Origin: a virus | Virus record (IMG/VR): IMGVR_UViG_3300045741_000487 | Location: 1 to 43,426 of that record | Length of the DNA stretch: 43,426 bases | Reading direction: 5' to 3' (one strand) | Shown here: piece after piece, positions 16,585-23,877 of the stretch | How positions within the stretch are numbered: the first letter of the stretch is position 1 | How the letters are laid out: the number at the start of each line of letters is the position of its first letter | Notes under the pieces: generated by a model | Database searches by the model: none | What the model was told of the DNA's origin: nothing | The model's input: only the letters and a program-made list of their open reading frames with translations | Position numbers and translations under genes: made by a program

Positions 16585-18144
16585 TCAGATGTTCTCGTAG
16601 GGATCATACTCGCGCTGCCGGCGATTGCCGCGCAGTAGTGCTCGAGCCACTCGGTGCTTGGGCGTGTCCATGAGAGCGAGCACGTAGGCCGATCCGTAGT
16701 CCGGCGATCGCCCGAGGTCGTCGATGATCTCCTTGCGTCCTTGCACCTCGATGCGCTGGCCGCGGATGGCGAACTTCGGCCCGCACAGGTCGGCGAGCAG
16801 CTCGCGGTTGTCTGGCAGCTCGATCCCCGTGTTTGCCTGCGGGTCGAGGGCCTCGCGCATGCGCCACCACAGGCAGCTTCGCAGGTTGTCGAAGCCGATC
16901 TTGCCCTTGGCCGGCGCGTTCACGGTCTGGGCTGTTGGTTCGCCGACGGTGACTCCGACAACCTGCAGGTGCAGAGCCATCAGATGCCCGTATGGATGCG
17001 CCCCAACGCCGAACAGGTCGAGGTGGATGACGGCCTCGTCGCGAAGCGCTGCGACGATGAAGCCGGCGACGGTGGCGCCGTCGAGGCAGTCGCGGCCTTT
17101 GTGCACCACCGGCTCGTCGAACCACCACCCATGCCGGCGAGCGATCACCGTGTTGTCCCTGCCCTTCAGCGCGATGTCGGCGCCCAGGCTGTCCATCGGT
17201 GGCAGCTTGCTCGGGCGCTTCCATCGCTTCATGGCCGCGAGCACCCAGGCCGTCGGAATCACTTGGAAGGGGTCGTCCTCGATGCCGGCGTCGAAGTCGC
17301 CATACAGCATGCGCGAGCGCATCGGCTCGGGCATGGCCTGCAGCACCGACATGTAGTTGGTGCCCGCGTAGTAGGGGTTGTCGACGACGCGCGCCGGGAT
17401 GAACGTGCGGCTCATCGGCCGCACGATCTTCTCCGCGGGGACCGTCGCCGCGTCGAAGCTGTAGTCGAAGTCACCGTTCTCGAGCACGACGAACGGCCGC
17501 TCGTCCGGCACCTCGTAGTCTTCGTTGTCGCCGATGGTCGTGAACCAGCGGATCTCTCCTGGCGCGGCCGGGTGCGGGTGCTTGCGGTCGAGCCAAGGCC
17601 CGAACATCTTGATGATCCACCGACCCTCGGGCGACATCGGCGGGTTGAAGGTCATCAGGACGCGCTTGCGCTGCGCGGGGTCGTCGCTGCGCAGCCAGCC
17701 GACGACGAACCGCGCCTGTGACTCGCGCACCTCGGTGGCCTCGTCGATGCCGATCAGGTCGTGCGGACGCCCCTGCCAGCGAGACTCGTCGCCTGGGTTG
17801 TCGAGGCCGCCGAACTCGATCAGCCGGCCGTCGTAGACCCACTCGCTACTCTGCGAGCTGTAGCCGTCGGTGCTGCCGAGGATCTGGCCGATGCGCTGCA
17901 CCAGGCCCTTGGTCTGCGCTTTCTCGCGCCGGAACAGCACGGTGCGCTGGTGCTCGGTCAGCGCGAGGCCGCAGATCAGATCGCTCTTGCCCCCGCCGGC
18001 GGCGCCTCCGTAGCCGATGATGTCGGCCGTGCTCGCGCGGGCCATTGCCTGCGGGCCAGGAAGGACGCGCCACGGGCGCGAGTCGGCGCCGAGCAGGCGC
18101 TCGATCTCGGCGCGTCCCTCAGCGCTCAGCTGGCCGATGTCCAT
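16585..18144 (-). CDS. terL: Terminase large subunit (packaging ATPase-nuclease)
   Basis: 519 residues from ATG 18144-18142 (MDIGQLSAEG), which overlaps the small-terminase candidate by 26 nt; the longer upstream frame is Arg-rich and overlaps more. The ATPase domain has a Walker A-like GYGGAAGGGKSD near 44-55, Walker B DLIGIDEATEV near 128-138 and the coupling motif MTFNPP. The RNase H-like nuclease domain shows the acidic strand SLGADIALKGRDNTVIARR and a later VIHLDLFGVG (D pair), then D-Y-G-S-A-Y-V-L-A near the end. It cuts and pumps DNA into the prohead through the portal. Circular permutation of the assembly fits headful cutting, although the pac site is not visible. Confidence 0.93.
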   Translation of the reverse strand: MDIGQLSAEGRAEIERLLGADSRPWRVLPGPQAMARASTADIIGYGGAAGGGKSDLICGLALTEHQRTVLFRREKAQTKGLVQRIGQILGSTDGYSSQSSEWVYDGRLIEFGGLDNPGDESRWQGRPHDLIGIDEATEVRESQARFVVGWLRSDDPAQRKRVLMTFNPPMSPEGRWIIKMFGPWLDRKHPHPAAPGEIRWFTTIGDNEDYEVPDERPFVVLENGDFDYSFDAATVPAEKIVRPMSRTFIPARVVDNPYYAGTNYMSVLQAMPEPMRSRMLYGDFDAGIEDDPFQVIPTAWVLAAMKRWKRPSKLPPMDSLGADIALKGRDNTVIARRHGWWFDEPVVHKGRDCLDGATVAGFIVAALRDEAVIHLDLFGVGAHPYGHLMALHLQVVGVTVGEPTAQTVNAPAKGKIGFDNLRSCLWWRMREALDPQANTGIELPDNRELLADLCGPKFAIRGQRIEVQGRKEIIDDLGRSPDYGSAYVLALMDTPKHRVARALLRGNRRQREYDPYENI

Positions 18145-18535
18145 TCCCGTTGTGCCGTGGTGATGTCTGCGCCTTGGCCGCCTCGAGCGCCGCGGCGCGG
18201 GCGCTTTCCATGGCCATGATCGACGCCACGCCACGCTCGATCTGTTCGGTGGTCAGCCCGTCTGGGTTGCGCTCGTTGGCGCCCATCAGCTCGAGCACCT
18301 GCTTCGCCGGCATCACGAGATGCTCGAGCACCAGCCTCGCCGCCGTCTTGTCGCCGCCTTCCGCGTCCTCGAGCAGCTTCCTGGTCACGCGCCACAGCGC
18401 TGCTCGCAGGTCGATCCCCTCGGCGCGAGCGAACTCATCCGCGAGCGGGTAGAGGTCTGGCCGCCCCGGCTTGCGGCCTGGGCCGCCCTTGTTGCCGGCC
18501 GTGAACTTGCCTCCATGGTCGCGCTTGTCGCTCAC
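18119..18535 (-). CDS. Probable terminase small subunit
   Basis: 138 residues. The N-terminus has GGKFTAGNKGGPGRKPGRP, a basic Gly-rich element common in phage DNA-binding and small-terminase-type proteins (DUF5681-like). The middle (about 30-85) is helical (DEFARAEGIDLRAALWRV, A-R-L-V-L-E-H-L-V-M-P). The gene immediately precedes and overlaps the large terminase, the usual location for the pac-recognition subunit. The identity is by position and composition, since no HTH is obvious. Confidence 0.6.
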   Translation of the reverse strand: MSDKRDHGGKFTAGNKGGPGRKPGRPDLYPLADEFARAEGIDLRAALWRVTRKLLEDAEGGDKTAARLVLEHLVMPAKQVLELMGANERNPDGLTTEQIERGVASIMAMESARAAALEAAKAQTSPRHNGNGHRPAER

Positions 18536-18837
18536 AACACCTCAACCTCGGCGTCTTCCGCCCGCAACCGGTCGATCTCCTGCTGCAGGCGCTCGATGGT
18601 CTTCCGGCGAACGTCGCGGTTGAGAACAAAGTGCAGCAGGCGCAACTCCACCTTCAGAGCGGCACACGCCCGCAGCATGCGTTCCTTGCGCTCCTGCAGT
18701 TCCGCCGGAATGGCCGCCGGGTTTTCGAGAATGCTCACGAACACATCGATCCCGCGCACGATCTCGGCGGTGTGCACATACCCGCCGCTCGCCAGCGGCA
18801 CCATGCATCCGAGCGTGTCACCCATCGGTGTCATCAT
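18532..18837 (-). CDS. Hypothetical coiled-coil protein upstream of terminase
   Basis: 101 residues beginning ATG 18837-18835 with AGGTG about 5 bases upstream; its stop overlaps the next start (ATGA). Residues 45-98 form a charged coiled coil (RKERMLRACAALKVEL and RKTIERLQQEIDRLRAED). The function is unknown; it could belong to the DNA-recognition part of the packaging module. Confidence 0.6.
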   Translation of the reverse strand: MMTPMGDTLGCMVPLASGGYVHTAEIVRGIDVFVSILENPAAIPAELQERKERMLRACAALKVELRLLHFVLNRDVRRKTIERLQQEIDRLRAEDAEVEVL

Positions 18838-18840
18838 AGC

Positions 18841-19062
18841 TCACCTGTAGTCACCGTAGACCATGTGCCGTCGCATGACCCACCGCACGTTCGGGTCGTC
18901 AAGACGCGGTATGCGCAGTTGGAGCGGAGGAGTCCAGCCGAACCGCCCTGCCGCGCGGACCTCGGCCTCGGTCCTCGTCGCGGCATCGAAGCGCAGCCCG
19001 TGCTTGCGGAAGAACCTCGTGAGGCCGTCCAGCTTGGCGGGCGAAGAAGCCGCAACCATCAA
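18841..19062 (-). CDS. Small basic protein, first gene of the late cluster
   Basis: 73 residues (MMVAASSPAKLDGL...), basic, with FFRKHGLRFDAATRTEAEVR (helical) and a C-terminal RIPRLDDPNVRWVMRRHMVYGDYR. The stop is 3 bases before the next gene. This frame is preferred to the overlapping 18834-19055 frame, which is Arg/Ser-rich. As the first minus-strand gene after the divergent intergenic region it probably defines the start of the late transcript. The function is unknown. Confidence 0.55.
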   Translation of the reverse strand: MMVAASSPAKLDGLTRFFRKHGLRFDAATRTEAEVRAAGRFGWTPPLQLRIPRLDDPNVRWVMRRHMVYGDYR

Positions 19063-19233
19063 GATCGCAGGACGGCGTCCGACTCGGGTATCCTAGCGCG
19101 CGTCCTCGCGAAGGCGTTGCACGGTCTCACCGTGCCCCGGACCGAAGGGCCCGACCGCAAGAGGGTCGTTGCGCGAAGTCCCGCGGCAGCACCCCCTTGA
19201 GCCGGAACAAAGTGGCGCTGCAAACTCCTTCCG
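19063..19233. promoter_or_regulatory. Divergent intergenic region, candidate late promoter
   Basis: 171 bases between the first late gene (minus) and the PD-(D/E)XK-type gene (plus). A perfect 7-bp inverted repeat with a 3-base loop (GCACGGT/ACCGTGC, 19119-19135) lies about 60 bases upstream of the late start. On the minus strand a TAGGAT hexamer at 19090-19095, 28 bases before the ATG, could be a -10-like element; no convincing -35 is seen at 17 bases. This would be the natural target of the sigma-like protein encoded just upstream. The assignment is inference. Confidence 0.4.
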
Positions 19234-19950
19234 ATGTTCCGACTCGAACGCGAGATGACCCCGATCGCTGCCGCCTGGATGGCGGAACGCGGACTCACCG
19301 TTCGACGCGAGTTCGAGACCCCCTGGGGTATCTGCGACCTGCTCGGGGTCCAGTTTGACGAGGAAAAGGTCCGGCACCGACTTGCACGCGGGCAACGTGA
19401 AGCCATCGGTCCTCCGGAACGAGTTCGGTTGCTGCACCGGATCCCGGAAGAAAGAGCGATCACACTGGAGCGACTCGCCAAGCTCATGGGCCACGAGCTT
19501 GCTCGCGACCTCTTGAGCGCCGACCTGACCCTGCTGCTCGACCGCAAGTTCGTCGTGAGTCCGCGCGCTGGTCAGTATCGGCGCATCAACGGATGGGACC
19601 CGATCAGCAAGTCCATCGTCGCTGTTGAGCTAAAGCTCGCTCGGGTAGTGGATGCGCTTGCTCAGGCTCGGACCAACCGGCTAGTTGCCGACGAATCCTA
19701 CGTGGGGCTCCCAGCGGAAACTGCCGACCGGGTGCTGCAAGGACACCATCGCGCAATGTTCGAAGAGCACGGCGTGGGACTTCTTCGGATCACTCAGACT
19801 TCGTGCAGCATCGCGCTCGCGGCAACGCCCCAGCCTCACAGACAGGATCAAGCTCTTCGAACTCACTGCCTTGAGCGATTCTGGCGGCAGCTTGTCTCTA
19901 CAGGCACGACATCATCAACTGCTTCGCAACCTTTGCAGTCTCGCGGTTAG
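19234..19950 (+). CDS. PD-(D/E)XK nuclease-fold protein on the opposite strand
   Basis: 238 residues, one of only two plus-strand genes. Near the N-terminus WGICDLLGV holds Asp35, and SIVAVELKLARV holds Glu132 and Lys134; together they match the D...E-x-K core of PD-(D/E)XK nucleases such as VRR-NUC/restriction-like proteins. After it comes ADESYVGLPAETADRVLQGH and HGVGLLRIT, which in related sequences form the end of the fold. Residues 150-185 are well formed but the last ~45 residues look irregular and overlap a minus-strand frame (19898-20056), so a late frameshift is possible. CTCCTTCCG lies upstream and lacks a clear ribosome site. It might protect against other phages or cut host DNA; this is not shown. 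Confidence 0.7.
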   Translation: MFRLEREMTPIAAAWMAERGLTVRREFETPWGICDLLGVQFDEEKVRHRLARGQREAIGPPERVRLLHRIPEERAITLERLAKLMGHELARDLLSADLTLLLDRKFVVSPRAGQYRRINGWDPISKSIVAVELKLARVVDALAQARTNRLVADESYVGLPAETADRVLQGHHRAMFEEHGVGLLRITQTSCSIALAATPQPHRQDQALRTHCLERFWRQLVSTGTTSSTASQPLQSRG

Positions 19951-20056
19951 CCGGCTTTTCTTCATCGCCTAGCAGCGGCATCTTGCTTCCGGCGACAAAA
20001 GCCGCCGACAAATCCTGATACAGGGCCACGGCGCGACCATCAGGGCGGCGGCCCAC
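19898..20056 (-). CDS. Small ORF, possible frameshifted C-terminus of the 57-residue CxxC protein
   Basis: A 52-residue frame starting at GTG 20056-20054 that reads like a genuine protein end: ALYQDLSAAFVAGSKMPLLG followed by DEEKPANRETAKVAKQLMM. It has no good ribosome site of its own, but it overlaps the preceding 57-residue frame in the -1 phase. A single-base error or a programmed -1 shift would join them to about 80 residues. The end overlaps the convergent plus-strand gene by 53 nt. Confidence 0.4.
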   Translation of the reverse strand: MGRRPDGRAVALYQDLSAAFVAGSKMPLLGDEEKPANRETAKVAKQLMMSCL

Positions 20057-20142
20057 GCGGTTTGCTCATCGCAGCATGGCGGCGCCCCGCCGCAGAATTG
20101 GCACGCACCGAATGGGCGCGCATCGCGCGGGATCGGGATCAC
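19969..20142 (-). CDS. Small Cys-rich (CxxC) protein coupled to the sigma-like gene
   Basis: A 57-residue frame whose GTG (20142-20140) overlaps the stop of the sigma-like gene by 4 nt (GTGA), the junction used throughout this operon. The first 25 residues, VIPIPRDARPFGACQFCGG and then PPCC, contain a zinc-knuckle-like CxxC...CC. After about residue 30 the composition becomes unlikely (many Cys/Arg/Trp), while the -1 frame becomes good, so the true product may be frame-shifted. The function is unknown; it may bind zinc. Confidence 0.45.
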   Translation of the reverse strand: MIPIPRDARPFGACQFCGGAPPCCDEQTAWAAALMVAPWPCIRICRRLLSPEARCRC

Positions 20143-20774
20143 GCCGGCTCCTTACGCCGGCGCCGGCTGATGGGCTGGTGGCATGTGCGGCAGCGCGGCC
20201 GGCGGTAGTCCGCTGCCAGGCACTTGTCACACCTGGCTCGCCGCTTCGACCACTCGCCCAGGGACAGGGTGAACTGCTCACTGCAGACGCTGCACACCTT
20301 GGTCCGAACCACTGCTCGAGATCGGTTGCTGCAAGCAAACCCGCAGAACCGACGTGGTCGGGCCGTGCGCACGCCCCAGAAGTATTCTTTGCAGTAGTCG
20401 CACTGGAAGAACTGCTCCTTGCGGATCTGCCCCCACTTCTGGACCAGACGGATTCTGCCTGTGGGAACGACCTCTACCGATTCTGGTGGCGCGGCCACGT
20501 CGAGAACCAGTGGAACCTGCTTCTCGAACGGGATCTTGCCCTGGCCACGCCACGGGGCGCGCACCGCATCGCGCATGGCGCCAACGACGCGGTGTTGCGC
20601 GTAGGCTCGGAACTTGATGCCGCGACTTGGGTCGAACTGACCAAGGCACCGGTGCAGTGCGAGCAGCCCGACCTGCACCAGGTCGTCGGTGTCGACCGCG
20701 CGCGGACGCTTCACTCGACGCGCGAGCATCCGCACCCAGCCAACGTGATCGCCGAATTGCTCGGGGGAGTTCAC
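20139..20774 (-). CDS. Sigma-70 region 2 fused to tandem zinc-binding motifs (phage sigma-like factor)
   Basis: 211 residues from GTG 20774-20772 (GTGA overlap with the upstream stop; AGGA 9 bases upstream). Residues 25-75 read as sigma-70 region 2: DTDDLVQVGLLALHRCLGQF (helix binding the beta' coiled coil), DPSRGIKFRAYAQHRV (region 2.3-2.4) and VGAMRDAVR. Regions 3 and 4 are absent. Instead there are CxxC-x15-CxxxC (Cys125, 128, 144, 148; treble-clef-like FFQCDYCKEYF...RRFCGFAC), CxxC-x17-CxxC (161, 164, 182, 185) and a last CxxC (195, 198) before a basic tail RRRRKEP. It would bind core RNA polymerase through region 2, with the zinc part replacing -35 contacts or acting as an anti-host device. 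It lies directly before the late genes. Region 2 identity is strong; role is inferred. Confidence 0.8.
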   Translation of the reverse strand: MNSPEQFGDHVGWVRMLARRVKRPRAVDTDDLVQVGLLALHRCLGQFDPSRGIKFRAYAQHRVVGAMRDAVRAPWRGQGKIPFEKQVPLVLDVAAPPESVEVVPTGRIRLVQKWGQIRKEQFFQCDYCKEYFWGVRTARPRRFCGFACSNRSRAVVRTKVCSVCSEQFTLSLGEWSKRRARCDKCLAADYRRPRCRTCHQPISRRRRKEPA

Positions 20775-21202
20775 TTCGGATCGTCCTTCCCATCCAACGC
20801 ATCCCGCAGCTTCTCGAACGCCGCGCGACTCAGCTTGACACACGGAACCGGCGGGTCGCCCCAGGTGCCGGCTTCCCACTCGACGCACTTGAGCGCGTTC
20901 TCGGCTGCGTCGCGCAGGATGACGCTGCGCTCGCGGATTCCGTCGAGGATCTCGATTTCGGACTCGAACTCGCAGCGCCGGCATCTCTTGGGCTCGCCTT
21001 CCGCATCCAGGCAGTGCGATCCGTCGATGTCCGCGACGTTGCCCATCGTGTAGCGGCAGTCCCACTCGGTGCGCCACTTGCGCAGTCGGTGGTTGTCGGC
21101 GCGCAGCCGCTCGATCTCGTCGGCGGCTTCGTCGCAACTCGACAGTCCACAATCACGCGCCATCGCGTGCAGTTTGTTGATGAGCTTAGATTGGTTGTTC
21201 AC
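20771..21202 (-). CDS. Hypothetical Cys-containing coiled-coil protein
   Basis: 143 residues from GTG 21202-21200 (VNNQSKLINKLHAMARD), overlapping the upstream stop by 4 nt (GTGA). An N-terminal helix and coiled coil (about 5-45, with EAADEIERLRADNHRLRKW) is followed by a segment with C-R-R-C and other Cys residues (about 60-80) and a C-terminal helix. It may bind a metal ion. It is cotranscribed with the sigma-like gene. The function is unknown. Confidence 0.65.
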   Translation of the reverse strand: MNNQSKLINKLHAMARDCGLSSCDEAADEIERLRADNHRLRKWRTEWDCRYTMGNVADIDGSHCLDAEGEPKRCRRCEFESEIEILDGIRERSVILRDAAENALKCVEWEAGTWGDPPVPCVKLSRAAFEKLRDALDGKDDPK

Positions 21203-21384
21203 TTGCGCTGCTTCGTCTTCTTGGGTTTGGGAATGGCCAACAGCTTTCGCGGGATGCGCACCGCTGCATGTTTCCGCAGCGAGCAATGCCCGCACGTCAC
21301 CCAAGCCACCAAGTAGATCGACTTCTTATATGGGTAGAAGAACACGTCGTCGGTGACGTGGATCAGCTCGGAGGGACTGGTCAC
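21199..21384 (-). CDS. Small basic CxxC protein
   Basis: 61 residues with GTG start 21384-21382 (GTGA overlap with the upstream stop). It contains a T-C-G-H-C-S motif near residue 31 and a Lys-rich end (PKPKKTKQRK), suggesting a nucleic-acid or polymerase contact. No family recognised. It is part of the run of short coupled genes that ends in the sigma-like gene. Confidence 0.55.
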   Translation of the reverse strand: MTSPSELIHVTDDVFFYPYKKSIYLVAWVTCGHCSLRKHAAVRIPRKLLAIPKPKKTKQRK

Positions 21385-21665
21385 GCGAGCGCCTCCCGCA
21401 GCGACTCCAGCGCCGCGATGAACCGCTTCTCGACCGGGTCCTTGAAATACCCGCCCTTGATGTCGGCTAGGAACATGCTCCCCGAGAGCAGCATTTCGAG
21501 CGCCGCCTTGCGGAGTGCCTTCGTGGCGTCAAATAGCAGCGGTTCTCCGGCCGTCTGCGTGCGGGGAACGTACATCACGCCTGGGTTGGTCGAGGCCGTC
21601 ACCAGTCCCTTGCTGTTCAGGTCGATGTCGGTAGCTCCGGTCGCCGTTTTCATCGGGTCGATCAT
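21381..21665 (-). CDS. Hypothetical protein
   Basis: 94 residues from ATG 21665-21663 (MIDPMKTATGATDIDL), with GGAG 7 bases upstream and an ATGA overlap with the upstream stop. The longer in-frame extension is Arg-rich and rejected. It has a C-terminal helical part (DPVEKRFIAALESLREALA). No motif was recognised. Confidence 0.6.
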   Translation of the reverse strand: MIDPMKTATGATDIDLNSKGLVTASTNPGVMYVPRTQTAGEPLLFDATKALRKAALEMLLSGSMFLADIKGGYFKDPVEKRFIAALESLREALA

Positions 21666-21910
21666 GGTTTGTCTCCTTGTGTCGTTGCTGGCCGCAGCAC
21701 CTCGCCGGTCTCGATCCAGGCGATGGCGTCGCAGTCGGGTTTCCCGTCGCACGCGAACCATCCGTTCCATGGCATGCCGATGCCTCCGCAGACCGGGCAT
21801 GCGGTCTTGTCCTTATCGTAGTTGTAGCGCACGCCGTCGACCTTGCGGTAGTCGCCGCGCGGCGAGTTCTCGATCGGGAATGGGACGCCGGAGGGGAACA
21901 CGTCTTTCAC
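21662..21910 (-). CDS. Small zinc-ribbon protein
   Basis: 82 residues from GTG 21910-21908, overlapping the exported-protein gene's stop by 4 nt (GTGA). Residues 36-62 hold T-A-C-P-V-C-G-G and, after 13 residues, F-A-C-D-G-K-P-D-C, the two Cys pairs of a zinc ribbon like those in phage and bacterial ssDNA-binding or topoisomerase-like ribbons. Partner or function unknown. Confidence 0.6.
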   Translation of the reverse strand: MKDVFPSGVPFPIENSPRGDYRKVDGVRYNYDKDKTACPVCGGIGMPWNGWFACDGKPDCDAIAWIETGEVLRPATTQGDKP

Positions 21911-23877
21911 TGCGGAACTCCCGGCGGCAGCCAAGCCGCCTGATAGGTCGCGGTCGCGTCGGCGATCATCTGCGTCCAGATCGCTCGCGCGGTCGCGTTG
22001 GTCGCGTCGTGGCGCAGCACGACGGCGGGTGCGAGCGGGCTGCCGAAGAGCCAGAAGATGTTGTCTGGCACGTTCCTGCCGTCCACCGCGACGCCGCTGT
22101 AGCACTGCCAGTGATGCGTGGTCGCGTTCTCGTAGAACGTCGTCGAGACGAGATGCTGCGCCTGCACGTAGGCTTTCTCTCGCATCGCCGCGACGCCGAA
22201 CACCTCGCCGGCCAAGTCGAGCCCGTAGGCTGCGACGGCGCATTGCCACGGCATCGTCCACGCGCCCGTGCCCTGCCGAGGATCGTCAACGCGCACGTCC
22301 CACCAGACTGCCGACGCGAAGGTCGCGGTGAACGCGTCCCAGCGCGCGAAGAACCTGGCCTTCACGCGCTCGGCCAGCGCTCGGTCCTCGAGCTCTCGCC
22401 ACAGGTGGACGCACGCGATCGCCTCCCAGCCGACAGCCCTCGCCGCGAACCACCACGACGTGCTGAGTCCGGGCGCGACGGTCCACTGCGCGAGGTAGAT
22501 GGTCGCCTGCGATCGCAACTCTTCCTGCAACGCTGGCGAGCCCGTCAACCTCGCCGCGCACGCGAGCGTGTTCATCAGCCAGTGTTCCACGTCCGGCCCC
22601 CACCATCCGTTCAGTTGCGTCTCGCTGGCGTTCGTCGTCTTGCCGAGACGGTCAGGCGAGACGCTGGAACTCGGGTGCGGCCGACCGTCCCACAGGATCA
22701 AGCGCGGGTTGGTGTGCCGCGCCAGGTCGAGAATGCTGCCGTCAACCTCGCGGTGGTGGTTCGGGCGGTTGCTGTATTTCAGAGCGCCGAGGTAGCGGAT
22801 CAGCTCGACGCCGGCCGAGTTCGGCACGCAGATCTCGCCGCCCACGAACACCTGGTCGCCGGTCTGCGCTCCCGTGATCCCGCTGGCCGGCGCCGGCCCG
22901 ACCGTCCCCGGCTGCCATGAGTGGAGTGCCGCGACGCTCGCCGGCAGGACGCCGCGCGCCCACGCGACGCTGTCGAAGTTCGCCGGCACGAGCGGGTTCC
23001 CGTTCGGCAGCAGGTTCAAGACGCCCGACCCGCCGATCGCATACTGTGCGTCAGCTATCAGGCTTGCATTCTGCGTCGGGTCGCTGAAGTGCCGGAGCCA
23101 TACGAGGGTGAGCGGGACGGTCCTGGCCTGCCCGTCGCCGAAGGTGGTGCCGGAGGGGACGAGCACGCCGGGCTGAGCCTGCCCCAAGGGGAGCACGATC
23201 GCGTCGCCGAAGCTCAGCGTGATCCCCGCCGGCAGCGTCTCGGTCACCTGCGGGACCAGCGGGTTGCTCGCCGTGACCGTCGCCTCGGCGTGGCACCAAG
23301 GCTGGTCTGGATACCACGTCGTCCAGAGGTCCACGACCATCATCTGCGTTCCGCGCACGCGCGAGCGCCAGTGAGCCGTCCATCCCGCGCCGTCAATCTG
23401 CGCCGACAGCAGCGGCAGCGCGGTGCCGTTCGCCATCGGCATGCCGCCGAACCATGCCCATCCTTCCTGCGGGATCTGCGGGACCGGCTGCGCGCACGGC
23501 GTGAGCGTGCCGAGGTCGATCGACGTGCGCTGGCCGGCAGCGAGCGAGCACCAAATGTCGCAGGCCCACGTCTCCAGGCCGGTCTTGCGGCCGACGACGT
23601 ATTGCCACTCGATGTCGCCGTTGCGGCCACCGCCAGTCACCGCGTGCCCTTGCACGGTGACCGGCGCTTCACTGAGTCGCCAGCCGCTCTGGGCCGGTGG
23701 AAGGAAATCCACGGTCACGCGATGCCAGCCGACAAACGCGTTCGTCGACGTGTTCGCGAGTTGGACGACGACCGAGGGCGTCGCGGTCGTCGGCGTTCCA
23801 GTGACGTGCGGAGTCTGCGCGTGGATCGGTGCGCACATCGAGCAGATGAGCGGGAGTAGGTATCTCAACGTGGTCAT
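21907..23877 (-). CDS. Exported large protein (Sec signal peptide), putative carbohydrate-active
   Basis: 656 residues from ATG 23877-23875, with a very strong GGAGGAG ribosome site 5 bases upstream and ATGA overlap with the winged-helix gene. Residues 1-19 (MTTLRYLLPLICSMCAPIHA) form a Sec signal peptide with an A-x-A-type cleavage site. Residues about 25-330 look like beta domains; about 380-656 are Trp/Ala-rich helices (NGWWGPDVEHWLMNTL, STSWWFAARAVGWEAIACVH), the look of an alpha/alpha-barrel (six-hairpin) glycosidase or lyase. It is not in the virion gene block, so it is probably secreted during infection. A polysaccharide lyase/hydrolase is my best guess; no catalytic residues can be named, and a host-surface or lysis role is open. 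Confidence 0.75.
   Translation of the reverse strand: MTTLRYLLPLICSMCAPIHAQTPHVTGTPTTATPSVVVQLANTSTNAFVGWHRVTVDFLPPAQSGWRLSEAPVTVQGHAVTGGGRNGDIEWQYVVGRKTGLETWACDIWCSLAAGQRTSIDLGTLTPCAQPVPQIPQEGWAWFGGMPMANGTALPLLSAQIDGAGWTAHWRSRVRGTQMMVVDLWTTWYPDQPWCHAEATVTASNPLVPQVTETLPAGITLSFGDAIVLPLGQAQPGVLVPSGTTFGDGQARTVPLTLVWLRHFSDPTQNASLIADAQYAIGGSGVLNLLPNGNPLVPANFDSVAWARGVLPASVAALHSWQPGTVGPAPASGITGAQTGDQVFVGGEICVPNSAGVELIRYLGALKYSNRPNHHREVDGSILDLARHTNPRLILWDGRPHPSSSVSPDRLGKTTNASETQLNGWWGPDVEHWLMNTLACAARLTGSPALQEELRSQATIYLAQWTVAPGLSTSWWFAARAVGWEAIACVHLWRELEDRALAERVKARFFARWDAFTATFASAVWWDVRVDDPRQGTGAWTMPWQCAVAAYGLDLAGEVFGVAAMREKAYVQAQHLVSTTFYENATTHHWQCYSGVAVDGRNVPDNIFWLFGSPLAPAVVLRHDATNATARAIWTQMIADATATYQAAWLPPGVPQ

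Noticed and set aside
19119-19135. tRNA-like hairpin
   Set aside because: A single 7-bp stem with a 3-base loop; no cloverleaf, no T-loop motif and no CCA context around it.
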